Below are positions 1 through 8,894 of a stretch of DNA of 64,000 nucleotides, one piece after another. Origin of the DNA: Ignisphaera cupida. GTDB taxonomy: Archaea > Thermoproteota > Thermoprotei_A > Sulfolobales > Ignisphaeraceae. Position 1 is the stretch's first letter, and each line of letters starts with the position of its first letter. The translations under genes and the position numbers were made by a program. The notes under the pieces were generated by a model, which was not told the DNA's origin, searched no databases, and worked only from the letters and a program-made list of their open reading frames with translations. The stretch is taken from assembly GCF_030186535.1 (NCBI RefSeq), contig NZ_JASNVW010000001.1, forward strand, positions 496,001 through 560,000, in the 5' to 3' direction.

Positions 1-4
1 AGAC

Positions 5-1141
5 TTGGCGCTGATTTCAATATTAAATGAAGATAGTGTTTCGGCTATATCAATAATATACAACCAAAGTTTTGTAAATTCATATACAGAATATGTAAAG
101 CAAAATGTTAATAGCATTGCCATAATTTTAACTAATAGAAATACTAATTCTGGTGATGCATTAAGCAATAGCATTAATTTTCTAAACAGCAATGTAAAGA
201 AATACTACAAAATGTTAGCAAAACACCTACAATTCAATAGTCTTCACATAATTGTTCTAAGTCTCGATACCGAAAATGTTTTAAAAATTAAACTCAGGGA
301 TGATTATGGAAAAGACTCTTCTCTCACAATACCAATTAACAATCCATCATGGGAATTCGACAACTTGCCTGATCGCATAAAAGAAGATCTATATACTCTT
401 GTAATAGAACCTATAAATACTAATGCACAGTATGCTCCACGTGGCATAATAATAATTGGTCCTCCTGGCGTTGGAAAGAGTGTAACTGCTGAAGCTATAG
501 CAAGTGAACTTAGAAAAAAGATTGTGAGAATAAACCCAGGTGTATACAGGTCTATGTGGTATGGAATGACAGAGAAAATGCTTTTGTCACTATTTTCTTC
601 ACTTAAAAGAAAAAAGGATGTGGTTATTCTTGTTGATGATGCAGATTTCCTTGTAAATAGGTTTAATGCTATACACGAAGCTTTTATTGCTGAAATGAAT
701 ATGTGGCTAAATATACTACAGGATAGGGAGAGACCTCTTATAATAATGACAACAAACACTCCAGATATCATGGACCCTGCACTAATGAGACCAGGTAGGC
801 TAGATGTAACAGTGTTTATGGGGTATCCAGATAGAAAGATGAGAGAGAAAATAGTGTCTAATCTTTGCAAAAAGTATAGAGTGAAGTTAGCAAATGAGAT
901 TCTGATTAATGATTTGATATTAAGAACTAAATGGTTTAATGCTGCAGAACTTGATTCACTAGTTAGAATTGTTGCAAGTAAGGGAAGAGGTGTAATAACA
1001 GAAGATTCACTTGAATGGGCTTTAAGAAAATTCCATATAAACTATGGGGAGAGAAAAATAATTCAGGAAAGCATTGAAAGTTATGCATCAAAAATGCCAA
1101 ATGTTGTAATATCATATATCCCAAAAGAACATGAAATATAA
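5..1141 (+). CDS. AAA+ ATPase, possibly 5'-truncated by the window edge
   Basis: This is a single AAA+ ATPase module behind an N-terminal region of about 120 residues that I do not recognise. Walker A (GPPGVGKS) is near residues 152-159 and Walker B (VVILVDDAD) near 206-214. They are followed by a sensor-1/second-region-of-homology stretch containing TTNTPDIMDPALMRPGRLD with the arginine-finger region. The pattern is that of the Cdc48/proteasome-activating/Vps4 clade, but no CDC48 N-domain or PAN coiled coil is visible. A TTG codon at position 5 can serve as start, yet the frame stays open to the window edge, so the true start may lie further left. The substrate is unknown. Confidence 0.8.
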   Translation: MALISILNEDSVSAISIIYNQSFVNSYTEYVKQNVNSIAIILTNRNTNSGDALSNSINFLNSNVKKYYKMLAKHLQFNSLHIIVLSLDTENVLKIKLRDDYGKDSSLTIPINNPSWEFDNLPDRIKEDLYTLVIEPINTNAQYAPRGIIIIGPPGVGKSVTAEAIASELRKKIVRINPGVYRSMWYGMTEKMLLSLFSSLKRKKDVVILVDDADFLVNRFNAIHEAFIAEMNMWLNILQDRERPLIIMTTNTPDIMDPALMRPGRLDVTVFMGYPDRKMREKIVSNLCKKYRVKLANEILINDLILRTKWFNAAELDSLVRIVASKGRGVITEDSLEWALRKFHINYGERKIIQESIESYASKMPNVVISYIPKEHEI

Positions 1142-1173
1142 TATCTAAATCTTATTCAACACAGTTGTTATTA

Positions 1174-1461
1174 CTAATTTGTTTCAACCTTAATTTCCTG
1201 AGCTAGATCATCTGTAACTGAGTTACTAACCCTCTTCTTTACTACTGCAACAAAAACAATTGAATCGCCAACATCAACAGTATAAGCATACCCTTTCTTT
1301 ATATGAGCACTTTTCATTAAGACAGATAGTAAATTCACGTCGTTTCCACTACTTGATCTCTTGAAGCTTATGTAGTTATTGAGTGATACTAAAAGAGCTG
1401 CTATTAACAAAGCCAAAGTTGCAATTAATAGCATGTTTGATGTTATCATTAACAGCACCAT
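1174..1461 (-). CDS. Small membrane-anchored hypothetical protein
   Basis: This 95-residue protein has one long hydrophobic segment at about residues 5-27, followed by a basic stretch (around SFKRSS) and a soluble tail of about 65 residues. The tail contains an alternating pattern (YAYTVDVGDSIVFVAVV) that predicts beta strands. The layout suggests a single-pass membrane protein with a small cytoplasmic domain. It is convergent with the AAA+ gene and divergent from pyrG. I recognise no family, and the product is hypothetical. Confidence 0.5.
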   Translation of the reverse strand: MVLLMITSNMLLIATLALLIAALLVSLNNYISFKRSSSGNDVNLLSVLMKSAHIKKGYAYTVDVGDSIVFVAVVKKRVSNSVTDDLAQEIKVETN

Positions 1462-1592
1462 AGATATTTATTGAAAGTTTTGGATTTATAAAATGGAGGT
1501 GGGCATGATCTAATATTACAAAAGAATACAGAGGTAACACATTATTGAATGTATTATCCAGATATTTTCATAGAATATTCTTATGCATTTTC

Positions 1593-1609
1593 CACTAGTG
1601 CTTCTAGTG
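1593..1609. repeat. Short perfect hairpin upstream of pyrG
   Basis: CACTAG (1593-1598) and CTAGTG (1604-1609) form a 6-bp stem with a 5-nt loop, about 110 bases before the CTP synthase start. The rest of the 1462-1719 gap is AT-rich and shows no reading frame or RNA gene that I can support. The hairpin could be regulatory or chance. Confidence 0.25.
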
Positions 1610-1719
1610 AAGCAAAGGTTTTTCCTATAGGTGAATTGAAAAACAATAGTTTCGGCTATCTCCTTGTTTTCCAAAAAGCTCAAAACTATTTTTAGCTGCT
1701 AAAATTTACAATAGGGCTT

Positions 1720-3333
1720 ATGACTAAGTACGTATTTGTAACAGGAGGAGTGCTAAGTGGTGTTGGAAAAGGTGTTACAACAGCATCTATAGCGATGCTA
1801 TTTCAGTCTATGGGCTATAACACAACCATTATTAAGATAGATCCTTATTTGAATGTTGATGCTGGCACCATGAATCCATATGCTCATGGAGAAGTTTTTG
1901 TAACTGAAGATGGTGGTGAAACAGATCTTGATATAGGTCACTATGAAAGATTTTTAAATAAAGACTTGAGCAAGAAGAATAACATTACAGCAGGTCAAAT
2001 ATACTATGCTGTTATCATGAAGGAGAGAAGAGGAGAGTATTTAGGAGCAACTGTGCAAATTATTCCACATGTAACGAATGAAATTAAGCAGAAAATTAGA
2101 GATGTTGGAAAGGAGTATAACGCAGATATGGTATTTGTTGAAATTGGGGGAACTGTTGGTGATATTGAGAGTTTACCTTTTCTTGAAGCTGCAAGGCAAA
2201 TGAAGCTAGAGGAGGGGTTTAACAATGTTGCATTTATTCATGTTGCCTTAGTTCCAACATTAAAGACTACTGGTGAGCAGAAAACTAAACCTGTTCAGCA
2301 TAGTGTTCAGGAGTTGAGGAGAATAGGAATACAGCCAGATATCATAGTTGCTAGATGTGAAAAACCTTTGAATGATGAGGCTAAGGCGAAAATAGCTCTT
2401 TTTAGTAATGTGCCTCCAGAAGCTGTTATATCAAATCATGATGTGAACAATATTTATGAAGTTCCAATAATATTGATGCATCAAAATATTCACAAGATTT
2501 TAGCAGCAAAGCTTTCACTAAATTATGTAGAGCCAAATATATCTCCATGGCTAAGCTTTTTAGAAAAACTATCAAAAGCTACTCAAAGCATTAGAATTGC
2601 TATGATAGGAAAATATACAAAGCTTAGAGATAGTTACATAAGTATTGTCGAGGCAATTAAACATGCTTCAGCATATGAAGGTGTAAAACCGGTTTTTAAA
2701 TGGATAGAGTCAACAGATATTGAAAATGGATATGTGGATATTTCAAAAGAGCTTGAGGATGTTGATGGAGCTATAATACTTCCAGGTTTTGGAAAGAGGG
2801 GTGCAGAGGGTAAGATAAAGGCAGTTCAACTTCTACGGGAAAATAATGTTCCAACACTTGGTCTTTGTTTTGGTTTTCAATTAATGGTTGTGGAAATAGC
2901 TAGAAATGTTGCTGGTCTTGCTAATGCGAATAGTACTGAATTAGATCCTTCGACACCATATCCAGTTATAGATTTGCTACCATCACAAAGAGAAATAGAT
3001 TTTTTAGGAGGATCTATGAGGCTTGGAGCTATAAAGATAAAACTGTTCAAGAATAGAAAAGTTTATGAAGCATATGGAAAAGAAATTATTTCAGAAAGAC
3101 ATAGACATAGATATGGAGTAAACATAAAGTATATAGACAGAATTGAGTCAACAGGATTTGTTATTAGCGGTGTTAGCTTAGATAATGAAAATGTGATAGA
3201 GTTTATGGAGCTTAGAAATAACTTTTTGTTCATTGGAACACAGGCTCATCCAGAGTTTAAGAGCAGACCGTTAACACCCTCACCAATATACCATTACTTT
3301 ATAAGTAAAATAGCCTCAAAAATAAGAAAATGA
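1720..3333 (+). CDS. pyrG: CTP synthase
   Basis: This enzyme catalyses glutamine-dependent conversion of UTP to CTP, the last step of pyrimidine nucleotide synthesis. Its 537 residues match the family length. The N-terminal amidoligase domain opens with TGGVLSGVGKG (residues 8-18) and carries the conserved EIGGTVGDIES segment. The C-terminal class I glutamine amidotransferase has its nucleophile Cys near residue 383 (GLCFGFQ), and the His/Glu pair lies in AHPEF near 510-512. The ATG at 1720 places the P-loop at the usual distance from the N-terminus. The gene stands alone on the plus strand. A box C/D sRNA candidate follows it. Confidence 0.97.
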   Translation: MTKYVFVTGGVLSGVGKGVTTASIAMLFQSMGYNTTIIKIDPYLNVDAGTMNPYAHGEVFVTEDGGETDLDIGHYERFLNKDLSKKNNITAGQIYYAVIMKERRGEYLGATVQIIPHVTNEIKQKIRDVGKEYNADMVFVEIGGTVGDIESLPFLEAARQMKLEEGFNNVAFIHVALVPTLKTTGEQKTKPVQHSVQELRRIGIQPDIIVARCEKPLNDEAKAKIALFSNVPPEAVISNHDVNNIYEVPIILMHQNIHKILAAKLSLNYVEPNISPWLSFLEKLSKATQSIRIAMIGKYTKLRDSYISIVEAIKHASAYEGVKPVFKWIESTDIENGYVDISKELEDVDGAIILPGFGKRGAEGKIKAVQLLRENNVPTLGLCFGFQLMVVEIARNVAGLANANSTELDPSTPYPVIDLLPSQREIDFLGGSMRLGAIKIKLFKNRKVYEAYGKEIISERHRHRYGVNIKYIDRIESTGFVISGVSLDNENVIEFMELRNNFLFIGTQAHPEFKSRPLTPSPIYHYFISKIASKIRK

Positions 3334-3381
3334 GAATAAGACTTGCTGTATGCAATAAGCGAAATAGACTATAGCAATTAC

Positions 3382-3438
3382 ATGATGAAACTTACAAGGA
3401 GTGAGCATTTTTGCAATGATCGATGAACCCGCGGCTGA
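3382..3438 (+). ncRNA. Box C/D sRNA candidate
   Basis: The elements and spacing fit an archaeal C/D guide RNA. Box C is ATGATGA (3382-3388), followed by a 12-nt guide (3389-3400), a degenerate D' GTGA (3401-3404), an 11-nt spacer, a degenerate C' ATGATCG (3416-3422), a second 12-nt guide (3423-3434) and box D CTGA (3435-3438). Both guides are exactly 12 nt and the RNA is 57 nt long. The D-guide would pair with CCGCGGGUUCAU and place the modification on the fifth base, a G. The terminal stem is weak. It lies between pyrG and the NSUN gene. Targets are unverified. Confidence 0.6.
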
Positions 3439-3476
3439 TCACAAAAGTATTGTCTTAAGCAAATCGGCTGAGCATT

Positions 3477-4505
3477 ATGCATGAAATATCTGTAGGTATC
3501 AATAACATTTTGAAGGACATAACTATTGATTTCATATCTGAAGAAGCTATGTATTTAGCTAGAAAATATGGATATGCACCATACATGGTTGAAAGATATT
3601 TAAGAATGTTAGGATATGAAGAGGCGTTGAAATTAATAGAGTCCTTTGAAAATTTTAGGAAAAGAATTGCAATACTTTGCAACTACCTAAGATATGACTG
3701 TGATAAGCTTTCGAAGAAACTTGAAAATATGAATTTCGTGTTGAAAAACATTCAATGGTGTAACTATTGCTTATATATTGAGACAGCTCCTTCATCACCT
3801 TCAATAGGATCAACTCATGAGTATTTGAAAGGCTATTACTATGTGTATAGAGATCAAGCATCTCTCATACCACCTCTGATACTAAATCCTGAGAAGAATT
3901 CAATAACGCTAGATATGTGTGCAGCGCCTGGTGGAAAAGCTGCTCACATCATGTTATTAATGGAGGATACAGGACTTCTTATAGCTAATGATATTTCAAG
4001 AAGAAGATCCATATCACTACTTTCACATTTCATAAGAATGGGGTTTAAATCATATATTGTAATAAATGAGAATGCCATTGAGCTTGTTAAAAAGTTTGGA
4101 AAGGAGAAATTTGATTATGTTCTTTTAGATGCGCCATGCAGTGCTGAAGGAGGTATAATGTTTGATCCTAGTAGAAAGACCAAGACTTCTATAGAGGTTT
4201 TAGCCAAGCTTGTAGAAAGAGAGATCAAGCTTCTTCATACAGCATTGCAATTAGTGAAGAGAGGCGGTAGAGTTGTATATACAACATGCAGTATTGCTCC
4301 AGAAGAAAATGAATATGTTGTTACAAAAGTACTTGAACATTATGATGGAATTGAGGTTGAGGAACCAAGACTTAATTACTGGTCAAACGGATTTACAAAA
4401 TTCTTGAATATAACATTTGATTATAGAGTTTCAAAGTGTATTAGAATTTGGCCTCATAGACATTTTATGGAGGGATATTTTATATGTTCGCTTGTCAAAA
4501 CTTAA
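3477..4505 (+). CDS. NOL1/NOP2/Sun-family RNA (cytosine-5) methyltransferase
   Basis: This is a SAM-dependent m5C RNA methylase acting on tRNA or rRNA. The C-terminal two thirds holds the Rossmann methylase: SAM-binding DMCAAPGGKAAH near residue 145, motif IV DAPCS near 218-222 and motif VI TTCS near 269-272. Both cysteines used by NSUN enzymes (release and nucleophile) are present. About 100 residues precede the catalytic core and may serve in RNA binding. The ATG at 3477 follows the sRNA candidate by under 40 bases. The exact target cannot be read from the sequence; archaeal paralogues modify C48/C49 or C72 of tRNA, or rRNA. Confidence 0.88.
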   Translation: MHEISVGINNILKDITIDFISEEAMYLARKYGYAPYMVERYLRMLGYEEALKLIESFENFRKRIAILCNYLRYDCDKLSKKLENMNFVLKNIQWCNYCLYIETAPSSPSIGSTHEYLKGYYYVYRDQASLIPPLILNPEKNSITLDMCAAPGGKAAHIMLLMEDTGLLIANDISRRRSISLLSHFIRMGFKSYIVINENAIELVKKFGKEKFDYVLLDAPCSAEGGIMFDPSRKTKTSIEVLAKLVEREIKLLHTALQLVKRGGRVVYTTCSIAPEENEYVVTKVLEHYDGIEVEEPRLNYWSNGFTKFLNITFDYRVSKCIRIWPHRHFMEGYFICSLVKT

Positions 4506-4570
4506 TCAATGTTTAAATATTTGAATAATGCTGAGTAAGAAAAAATTGTATTTGATATGGGTGAAGATTT

Positions 4571-5923
4571 ATGAAATACGATGTTATTGTCGTTGGAGGT
4601 GGTGTTGGAGGTTTATATGCATCCTATGCTCTTGCTAAAAATGGTTTAAAAGTTGCATTAATAGAAATGAAGAATGAGGAAAGCATTGGTGATAAAGTTT
4701 GTGGTGATGCTATTGGAGAGCATCATTTTGTTGAATTGAATCTTGAACCACCAATCCCAGGATTTGATAAGGATCATGAATATGATGGTGTTATGCTGAT
4801 TTCACCTGATGAACTATATAGTATTTCTGTTAAGGGAAGGGGATATTCCCTCAATAGAAGAAATTTTGGGTTAAGACTTTATAGAATGGCTATTAATAAT
4901 GGTGTTGAAGCTTATCTTGAACACTTTTTTGTAAAGCCTTTAGTTAGTGGATCAAGAGTTTTTGGCGTAATTGCAAAAGATAAGAGTGGTTTTGAGAAGA
5001 AATTCGAAGGAAAAGTTGTGATAGATGCTACTGGTGCTGCAGCTGCTGTTAGAAAAAGCCTTCCACGCGAGTGGTGGATTTCTATTGATATTCCAAATGA
5101 GGATTACAATATTACCTATAGAGAAGTCGTTGTTGGGGATATTGATGTTGATGAAAGATATGCATACATATATCTCAATGTTGATGTTGCTCCAGGAGGT
5201 TATTGGTGGCTATTTCCAAAAGGTAGGGGTATTTATAACATAGGATTGGGGGTTCAGTGGAAGAAAAATGCGCCAAACCCAAAAACACAGTATAACAATT
5301 ACATCTTGAGCAGATTCAAAAACAAAGTATCTGAGGTTATTCATCGTGGAGGAGGTGTTGTTCCAACAAGAAGGCCCATACCATGTATGGTTTGGAATGG
5401 TTTTGTTGTTATAGGAGATGCTGCAGCCACTGCTAATCCTGTTCATGGCGGTGGAATAGGCTCCGCTATGCTAAGTGCTAAAATAGCTAGCGATGTTATT
5501 GTAGAGGCTTTGGAGAAAGGTGATGCAACAATAGACAATCTTTGGAGTTATCACACAAAATTCCATAGAGCATATGGAGCAAAACAAGCTTCATTGGACG
5601 TGTTAAGAATGTTTCTTCAAAGGATGAGCAATAGCGATTTAAACTTTGTGTTCAAATCAGGTCTTGTTAACGGATCTGAAGTATATGACATGGGTTCCAA
5701 AGGCGTGTTAAGCACCTCAATAATTAGTAGAGTGAAAGGCTTTATAGCATTAGCATCAAGACCGGGCTTTCTAACAAAGCTATATAAATTAAAGCAATAC
5801 ATGGACAAAGCTATGGAGCTTTATCTTAATTATCCAACGACACCAGGGGAGTATGTTAGGTGGCTTGAAAGTGAACAGAGGCTCTTTGAAGAGTATAGAA
5901 GTTGGCTTGCTGAGAAGGTGTAA
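4571..5923 (+). CDS. Geranylgeranyl reductase family flavoprotein
   Basis: This FAD enzyme saturates the geranylgeranyl chains of archaeal membrane lipids (digeranylgeranylglycerophospholipid reductase type). The N-terminal dinucleotide fold is VVGGGVGGLYAS (about residues 7-18). The second FAD motif is VIGDAAATANPVHGGGIGSA, with the NP-HGGGIG signature that distinguishes this family. At 450 residues it has typical length. It is followed after 7 bases by a UbiA-type prenyltransferase, so the two genes probably form a lipid-biosynthesis operon: the transferase attaches the second isoprenoid and this enzyme reduces the double bonds. The start ATG at 4571 gives an immediate beta strand before the glycine motif. 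Confidence 0.9.
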   Translation: MKYDVIVVGGGVGGLYASYALAKNGLKVALIEMKNEESIGDKVCGDAIGEHHFVELNLEPPIPGFDKDHEYDGVMLISPDELYSISVKGRGYSLNRRNFGLRLYRMAINNGVEAYLEHFFVKPLVSGSRVFGVIAKDKSGFEKKFEGKVVIDATGAAAAVRKSLPREWWISIDIPNEDYNITYREVVVGDIDVDERYAYIYLNVDVAPGGYWWLFPKGRGIYNIGLGVQWKKNAPNPKTQYNNYILSRFKNKVSEVIHRGGGVVPTRRPIPCMVWNGFVVIGDAAATANPVHGGGIGSAMLSAKIASDVIVEALEKGDATIDNLWSYHTKFHRAYGAKQASLDVLRMFLQRMSNSDLNFVFKSGLVNGSEVYDMGSKGVLSTSIISRVKGFIALASRPGFLTKLYKLKQYMDKAMELYLNYPTTPGEYVRWLESEQRLFEEYRSWLAEKV

Positions 5924-5930
5924 AATTCCT

Positions 5931-6764
5931 ATGTTTATAAAGAGAATTAGAGCCTGGTTAAATATAATAAGAATTGGAAATAGCATTGCTCTTGGAGCAG
6001 CAGCTATAGTTGGTTATGTTGTTGGTGGAGGGACAAGTATTTTTAATATGATTAAGGTGTTTTTAACAGCATTTTTTATTGGTGGTGGTGGAAATATAGT
6101 AAATGACTACTTTGATAGAGATATTGATGCTGTTAATAAGCCGTGGAGACCTATACCAATGGGCTTAATAAAACCTGAAAAAGCATATATAGCATCATTA
6201 TTATTTTTCTTTATAGGTTTCCTTATATCCGTGCTCTCATCATATATCGGTAGTGTTATTGCTTTATTTGCTATTTTTCTTGTTTACATGTACTCATATC
6301 GTTTAAAACGCATATTGCTTATTGGAAATTTTGTAATAGCATTTTTAACTGCTTTGAGCATAGTATATGGATCACTTTTTTCTTCTTGCAATATACATGC
6401 CATTTTAACAGCAACATATGCATTCTTGTTCAATCTTGGAAGAGAGTTTTTGAAGGGAATAGAGGATGTTGAAGGAGATAAAAAGTTTAATGTAAAAACA
6501 CTTGCAACAGAATATGGAGCCTCAACTGCTTTTAGAGCTAGTTTAGCTGTTTATACAATTCTTCTAACCTTAAGCATACTACCCGTACTTTATTTGCAAT
6601 ACAGTCTTACCTATATGATATTTGCATTAGTTGTAGATGTTGTTATAATATATGCTCTTATGAATGCTAAAAGTCTTGAACCATCCAAAGCGTTGAAATC
6701 AACAAGATTTTTAAAAATAGCAGCTTTTGCTGGTTTACTAGCATTTCTTTTCCATAATATTTAA
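5931..6764 (+). CDS. Digeranylgeranylglyceryl phosphate synthase (UbiA family)
   Basis: This integral-membrane prenyltransferase adds the second geranylgeranyl group to geranylgeranylglyceryl phosphate. The first Asp-rich motif is NDYFDRDIDAVNKPWRPIP near residue 59. The second is EDVEGDKKFNVKTLATEYG. About eight hydrophobic segments follow the family pattern. I chose the ATG at 5931 because the frame's upstream extension overlaps the reductase gene and has no hydrophobic character, whereas FIKRIRAWLNIIRIGNS is a typical family N-terminus. It lies 7 bases after the reductase stop, implying co-transcription. It runs convergently into the adenosyltransferase gene, with 4 bases between them. Confidence 0.92.
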   Translation: MFIKRIRAWLNIIRIGNSIALGAAAIVGYVVGGGTSIFNMIKVFLTAFFIGGGGNIVNDYFDRDIDAVNKPWRPIPMGLIKPEKAYIASLLFFFIGFLISVLSSYIGSVIALFAIFLVYMYSYRLKRILLIGNFVIAFLTALSIVYGSLFSSCNIHAILTATYAFLFNLGREFLKGIEDVEGDKKFNVKTLATEYGASTAFRASLAVYTILLTLSILPVLYLQYSLTYMIFALVVDVVIIYALMNAKSLEPSKALKSTRFLKIAAFAGLLAFLFHNI

Positions 6765-6768
6765 AAAA

Positions 6769-7302
6769 TTATAGCAGGTCTTCCTTCACATTGATAATAA
6801 CATTAACATATAAAGCAAGAAGATATAGCAAATCCGATAATCTATTTAAATATACATATGTTTTTTGATCCAACAATCCTTCTCTAAGCATTCTAACTGC
6901 TCTTCGCTCAACTCTTCTACAAACTGCTCTAACAAAATGCAACAGAGCTGAGCCAATTGACGCACCAGGAACAACGAACCTGGGATAAATAACGACTTTA
7001 TTAGAGAAATCATCTATGAGCTTTTCAATTTCACTTAGACTTTGAGCATCAATTGGTGAATCTACCTTACCCATTAATGCGACATAGCTTGCAATATGCA
7101 TAAGCTTTCTTTGAATATCGTCTAAAATAGTAACTAAATCCGTAATATTATATTCTTTGAAAAAAGCCTTAACAACACCTATCAATGAAACAAGCTCATC
7201 CACCTCTCCTTCAAACTCTATAACTATAGAATCCTTGGAAACTCTTTTAGAGCCAAGATCAGTAAAACCATCATCACCTCTATGACTTGCTTTAAAAACC
7301 AA
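6769..7302 (-). CDS. Cob(I)alamin adenosyltransferase, PduO type
   Basis: This enzyme transfers the adenosyl group from ATP to cob(I)alamin or cobinamide, making coenzyme B12. The family fingerprints are present in order: the ATP-binding N-terminus (RGDDGFTDLGSKRVSKD), the GEVDELVSLIG segment and RFVVPGASIGSALLHFVRAVCRRVER near residues 107-135, which ends in the conserved RRVER. Its 177 residues and all-helical character fit the PduO fold. It is remote from the cobalamin operon at 31-36 kb but works in the same salvage pathway. The region upstream to the IS607 element is AT-rich with no gene. Confidence 0.92.
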   Translation of the reverse strand: MVFKASHRGDDGFTDLGSKRVSKDSIVIEFEGEVDELVSLIGVVKAFFKEYNITDLVTILDDIQRKLMHIASYVALMGKVDSPIDAQSLSEIEKLIDDFSNKVVIYPRFVVPGASIGSALLHFVRAVCRRVERRAVRMLREGLLDQKTYVYLNRLSDLLYLLALYVNVIINVKEDLL

Positions 7303-7585
7303 TGTTACTTACCCATTTCATTGTTTTCATTATAATGCTTAATAGTATGCAGCTAAATATGTTATAAAGTTTTAATAACTTATTGAACTCAATGCTAACA
7401 ACAATTTTACATTCAATTACTTCACTAAATTCCAATGTAGAGTATATGTTACATCAAAAAGTTCATTATTTATAGAGCAAGAAGTATTCAGATTCAATAC
7501 CATTATATAACATTATTTAATTCTAATTATTTAAGAGACATTGTTATATAATCAATTTCTTTCTTTATGTAGGCATATAGCAAAT
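7303..7585. other. AT-rich intergenic region without a recognised gene
   Basis: This stretch lies between the adenosyltransferase start and the right end of the IS607 element. It is strongly AT-rich. I see no credible reading frame, tRNA or C/D motif on either strand. Bases just below 7586 would be the genomic sequence adjoining the element's guide-RNA 3' end. Confidence 0.4.
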
Positions 7586-7770
7586 CCGTTTGTCCCTAGA
7601 GGGTTGTTCCGTGTTTTTTAGGGTTGTTTAGGGTTGCCTCTAGGGACTTCCACCTCGCCCACAGGTCACGTGCTATTACTGTGGGCTCACCGGCGGCGGT
7701 CGAGCCCAACGGCACGGGGCTCCCATCTAGAGGAGACGCGCCCAGGCTTGGAGCATTGCTCCCATCGCCT
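7586..7770 (-). ncRNA. Predicted TnpB guide (omega) RNA scaffold at the IS607 right end
   Basis: The 3' part of tnpB and the element end fold into successive hairpins on the minus strand. They are GGAGC/GCTCC (7750-7762), GAGCCC/GGGCTC, an 8-bp stem pairing 7679-7686 with 7657-7664, and a perfect 11-bp terminal stem pairing 7637-7647 with 7592-7602. The terminal stem is followed by AAACGG at the element end. TnpB nucleases are known to use RNAs made from this region, whose guide continues into the flank. Here the guide would read from 7585 downwards. The second copy at 9.8-10.0 kb supports the fold by compensatory changes. Confidence 0.6.
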
Positions 7771-8894
7771 AGGCGGGTCTTAAAGAGGAGGTTCCAGCAT
7801 GCAACTACATCGCGGTGCCATAGTTCACCTCCTCTACTGCATCTTCCTATTCTAGAGCCATTACCATAGTTTATTGGGGCATTGTGTATTGGACACGTCT
7901 TAGAAGTGTTCTTTGGATTAACATAAACCACCGGAACACCATACTTCCTAGCCACCTCATCTATTGCTTTCTGAATACCCCTGAAGGATGCTTGGTAAAT
8001 CCTATGCCGCAACTGCTCATCCCTAATCCTCTTAATCATGTTGTTGGCCGGTCTTCTATCCAGCTTCTCGAGGACAATGGCATATTGCCTCTCATAGGCG
8101 GCTCTGACTATAATGTTTGCCGTCTTCCACCTAATATCATTCTTTTTCTTCCTCTCCTTAAGTCTCCTCATAACCTTTCTCTTAGCCCCCGACCTCACGT
8201 CATACAGTTTATCGTACTTCTCCTGTATCCTCTTCCTGCGATAGTAGTAACCTAGGACAAGCTTCTCAATATCTGTTTTGAGGAGGTAGGCAGTGCCATC
8301 AACCAGTATGGTAACGTTGTTTTCATTCACATCAACAGATAGGTGACCTTTAGGTTCATACATTCCAACCTCCTTAACGAACATTAAGTTGATTATGAGT
8401 TGCCTATTTCTCTTATCAAGCTTTACCCGGGCTTCACTCGCTAGTCTCCATCCACGATTAATATACCTCCAATACTGCCTATGAGAGTTGAACTCCACTG
8501 TTACCCATCCCTCATGGGTCGCTATCTTAATAGAGGTCAAGCCACCTGGCTTCCACAGGTGGTCGTCGAGCCAGATACTGACTTTCCTAATCTCTGGGTA
8601 TTCTTTCTTAGCTAAACCCAATCTCTTCAGTCTCAGGAAGCCCCTAACTCTTGCAGACGCGTCCTGGCACGCAGTGTAGGCGTAGTGTGAGGGCAGGTGC
8701 TGGTAGAGACCCCTCAGCTCCCGGTACTTCAGCGCCTTAAGCTTCGTGAAAGAGGATACACCCTCCCTCACAGCATATAACGTGAGCTGCTCGACCATGT
8801 TCCGGTACATACCCTCGAGCTCGACGAAGACCCTGAAGAGTTTTCGTGGGAGAGGAGGTGTTTCAACAACAACGGTTCTAGCTACTCTCGCCAC
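7596..8894 (-). CDS. tnpB: TnpB, RNA-guided RuvC-like nuclease of IS607
   Basis: At 432 residues this is a full-length TnpB of the type ancestral to Cas12. The RuvC catalytic residues are readable: Asp in LSVDVNENN, Glu in IVLEKLDRR and Asp in ELWHRDVVACWNLL. The zinc-finger region is TCPIHNAPINYGNGSRIGRCS, with only part of the usual CxxC pairs, a variant I associate with crenarchaeal TnpBs. The C-terminal 50 residues beyond the last Asp overlap the guide-RNA scaffold and are probably constrained as RNA. The start is GTG at 8894, which overlaps the restored tnpA frame. The frame is intact. Confidence 0.9.
   Translation of the reverse strand: MARVARTVVVETPPLPRKLFRVFVELEGMYRNMVEQLTLYAVREGVSSFTKLKALKYRELRGLYQHLPSHYAYTACQDASARVRGFLRLKRLGLAKKEYPEIRKVSIWLDDHLWKPGGLTSIKIATHEGWVTVEFNSHRQYWRYINRGWRLASEARVKLDKRNRQLIINLMFVKEVGMYEPKGHLSVDVNENNVTILVDGTAYLLKTDIEKLVLGYYYRRKRIQEKYDKLYDVRSGAKRKVMRRLKERKKKNDIRWKTANIIVRAAYERQYAIVLEKLDRRPANNMIKRIRDEQLRHRIYQASFRGIQKAIDEVARKYGVPVVYVNPKNTSKTCPIHNAPINYGNGSRIGRCSRGGELWHRDVVACWNLLFKTRLGDGSNAPSLGASPLDGSPVPLGSTAAGEPTVIARDLWARWKSLEATLNNPKKHGTTL

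Noticed and set aside
7624-7869. Plus-strand reading frame across the tnpB 3' end
   Set aside because: It is the antisense of the conserved TnpB C-terminus and guide-RNA scaffold, and carries no family features.
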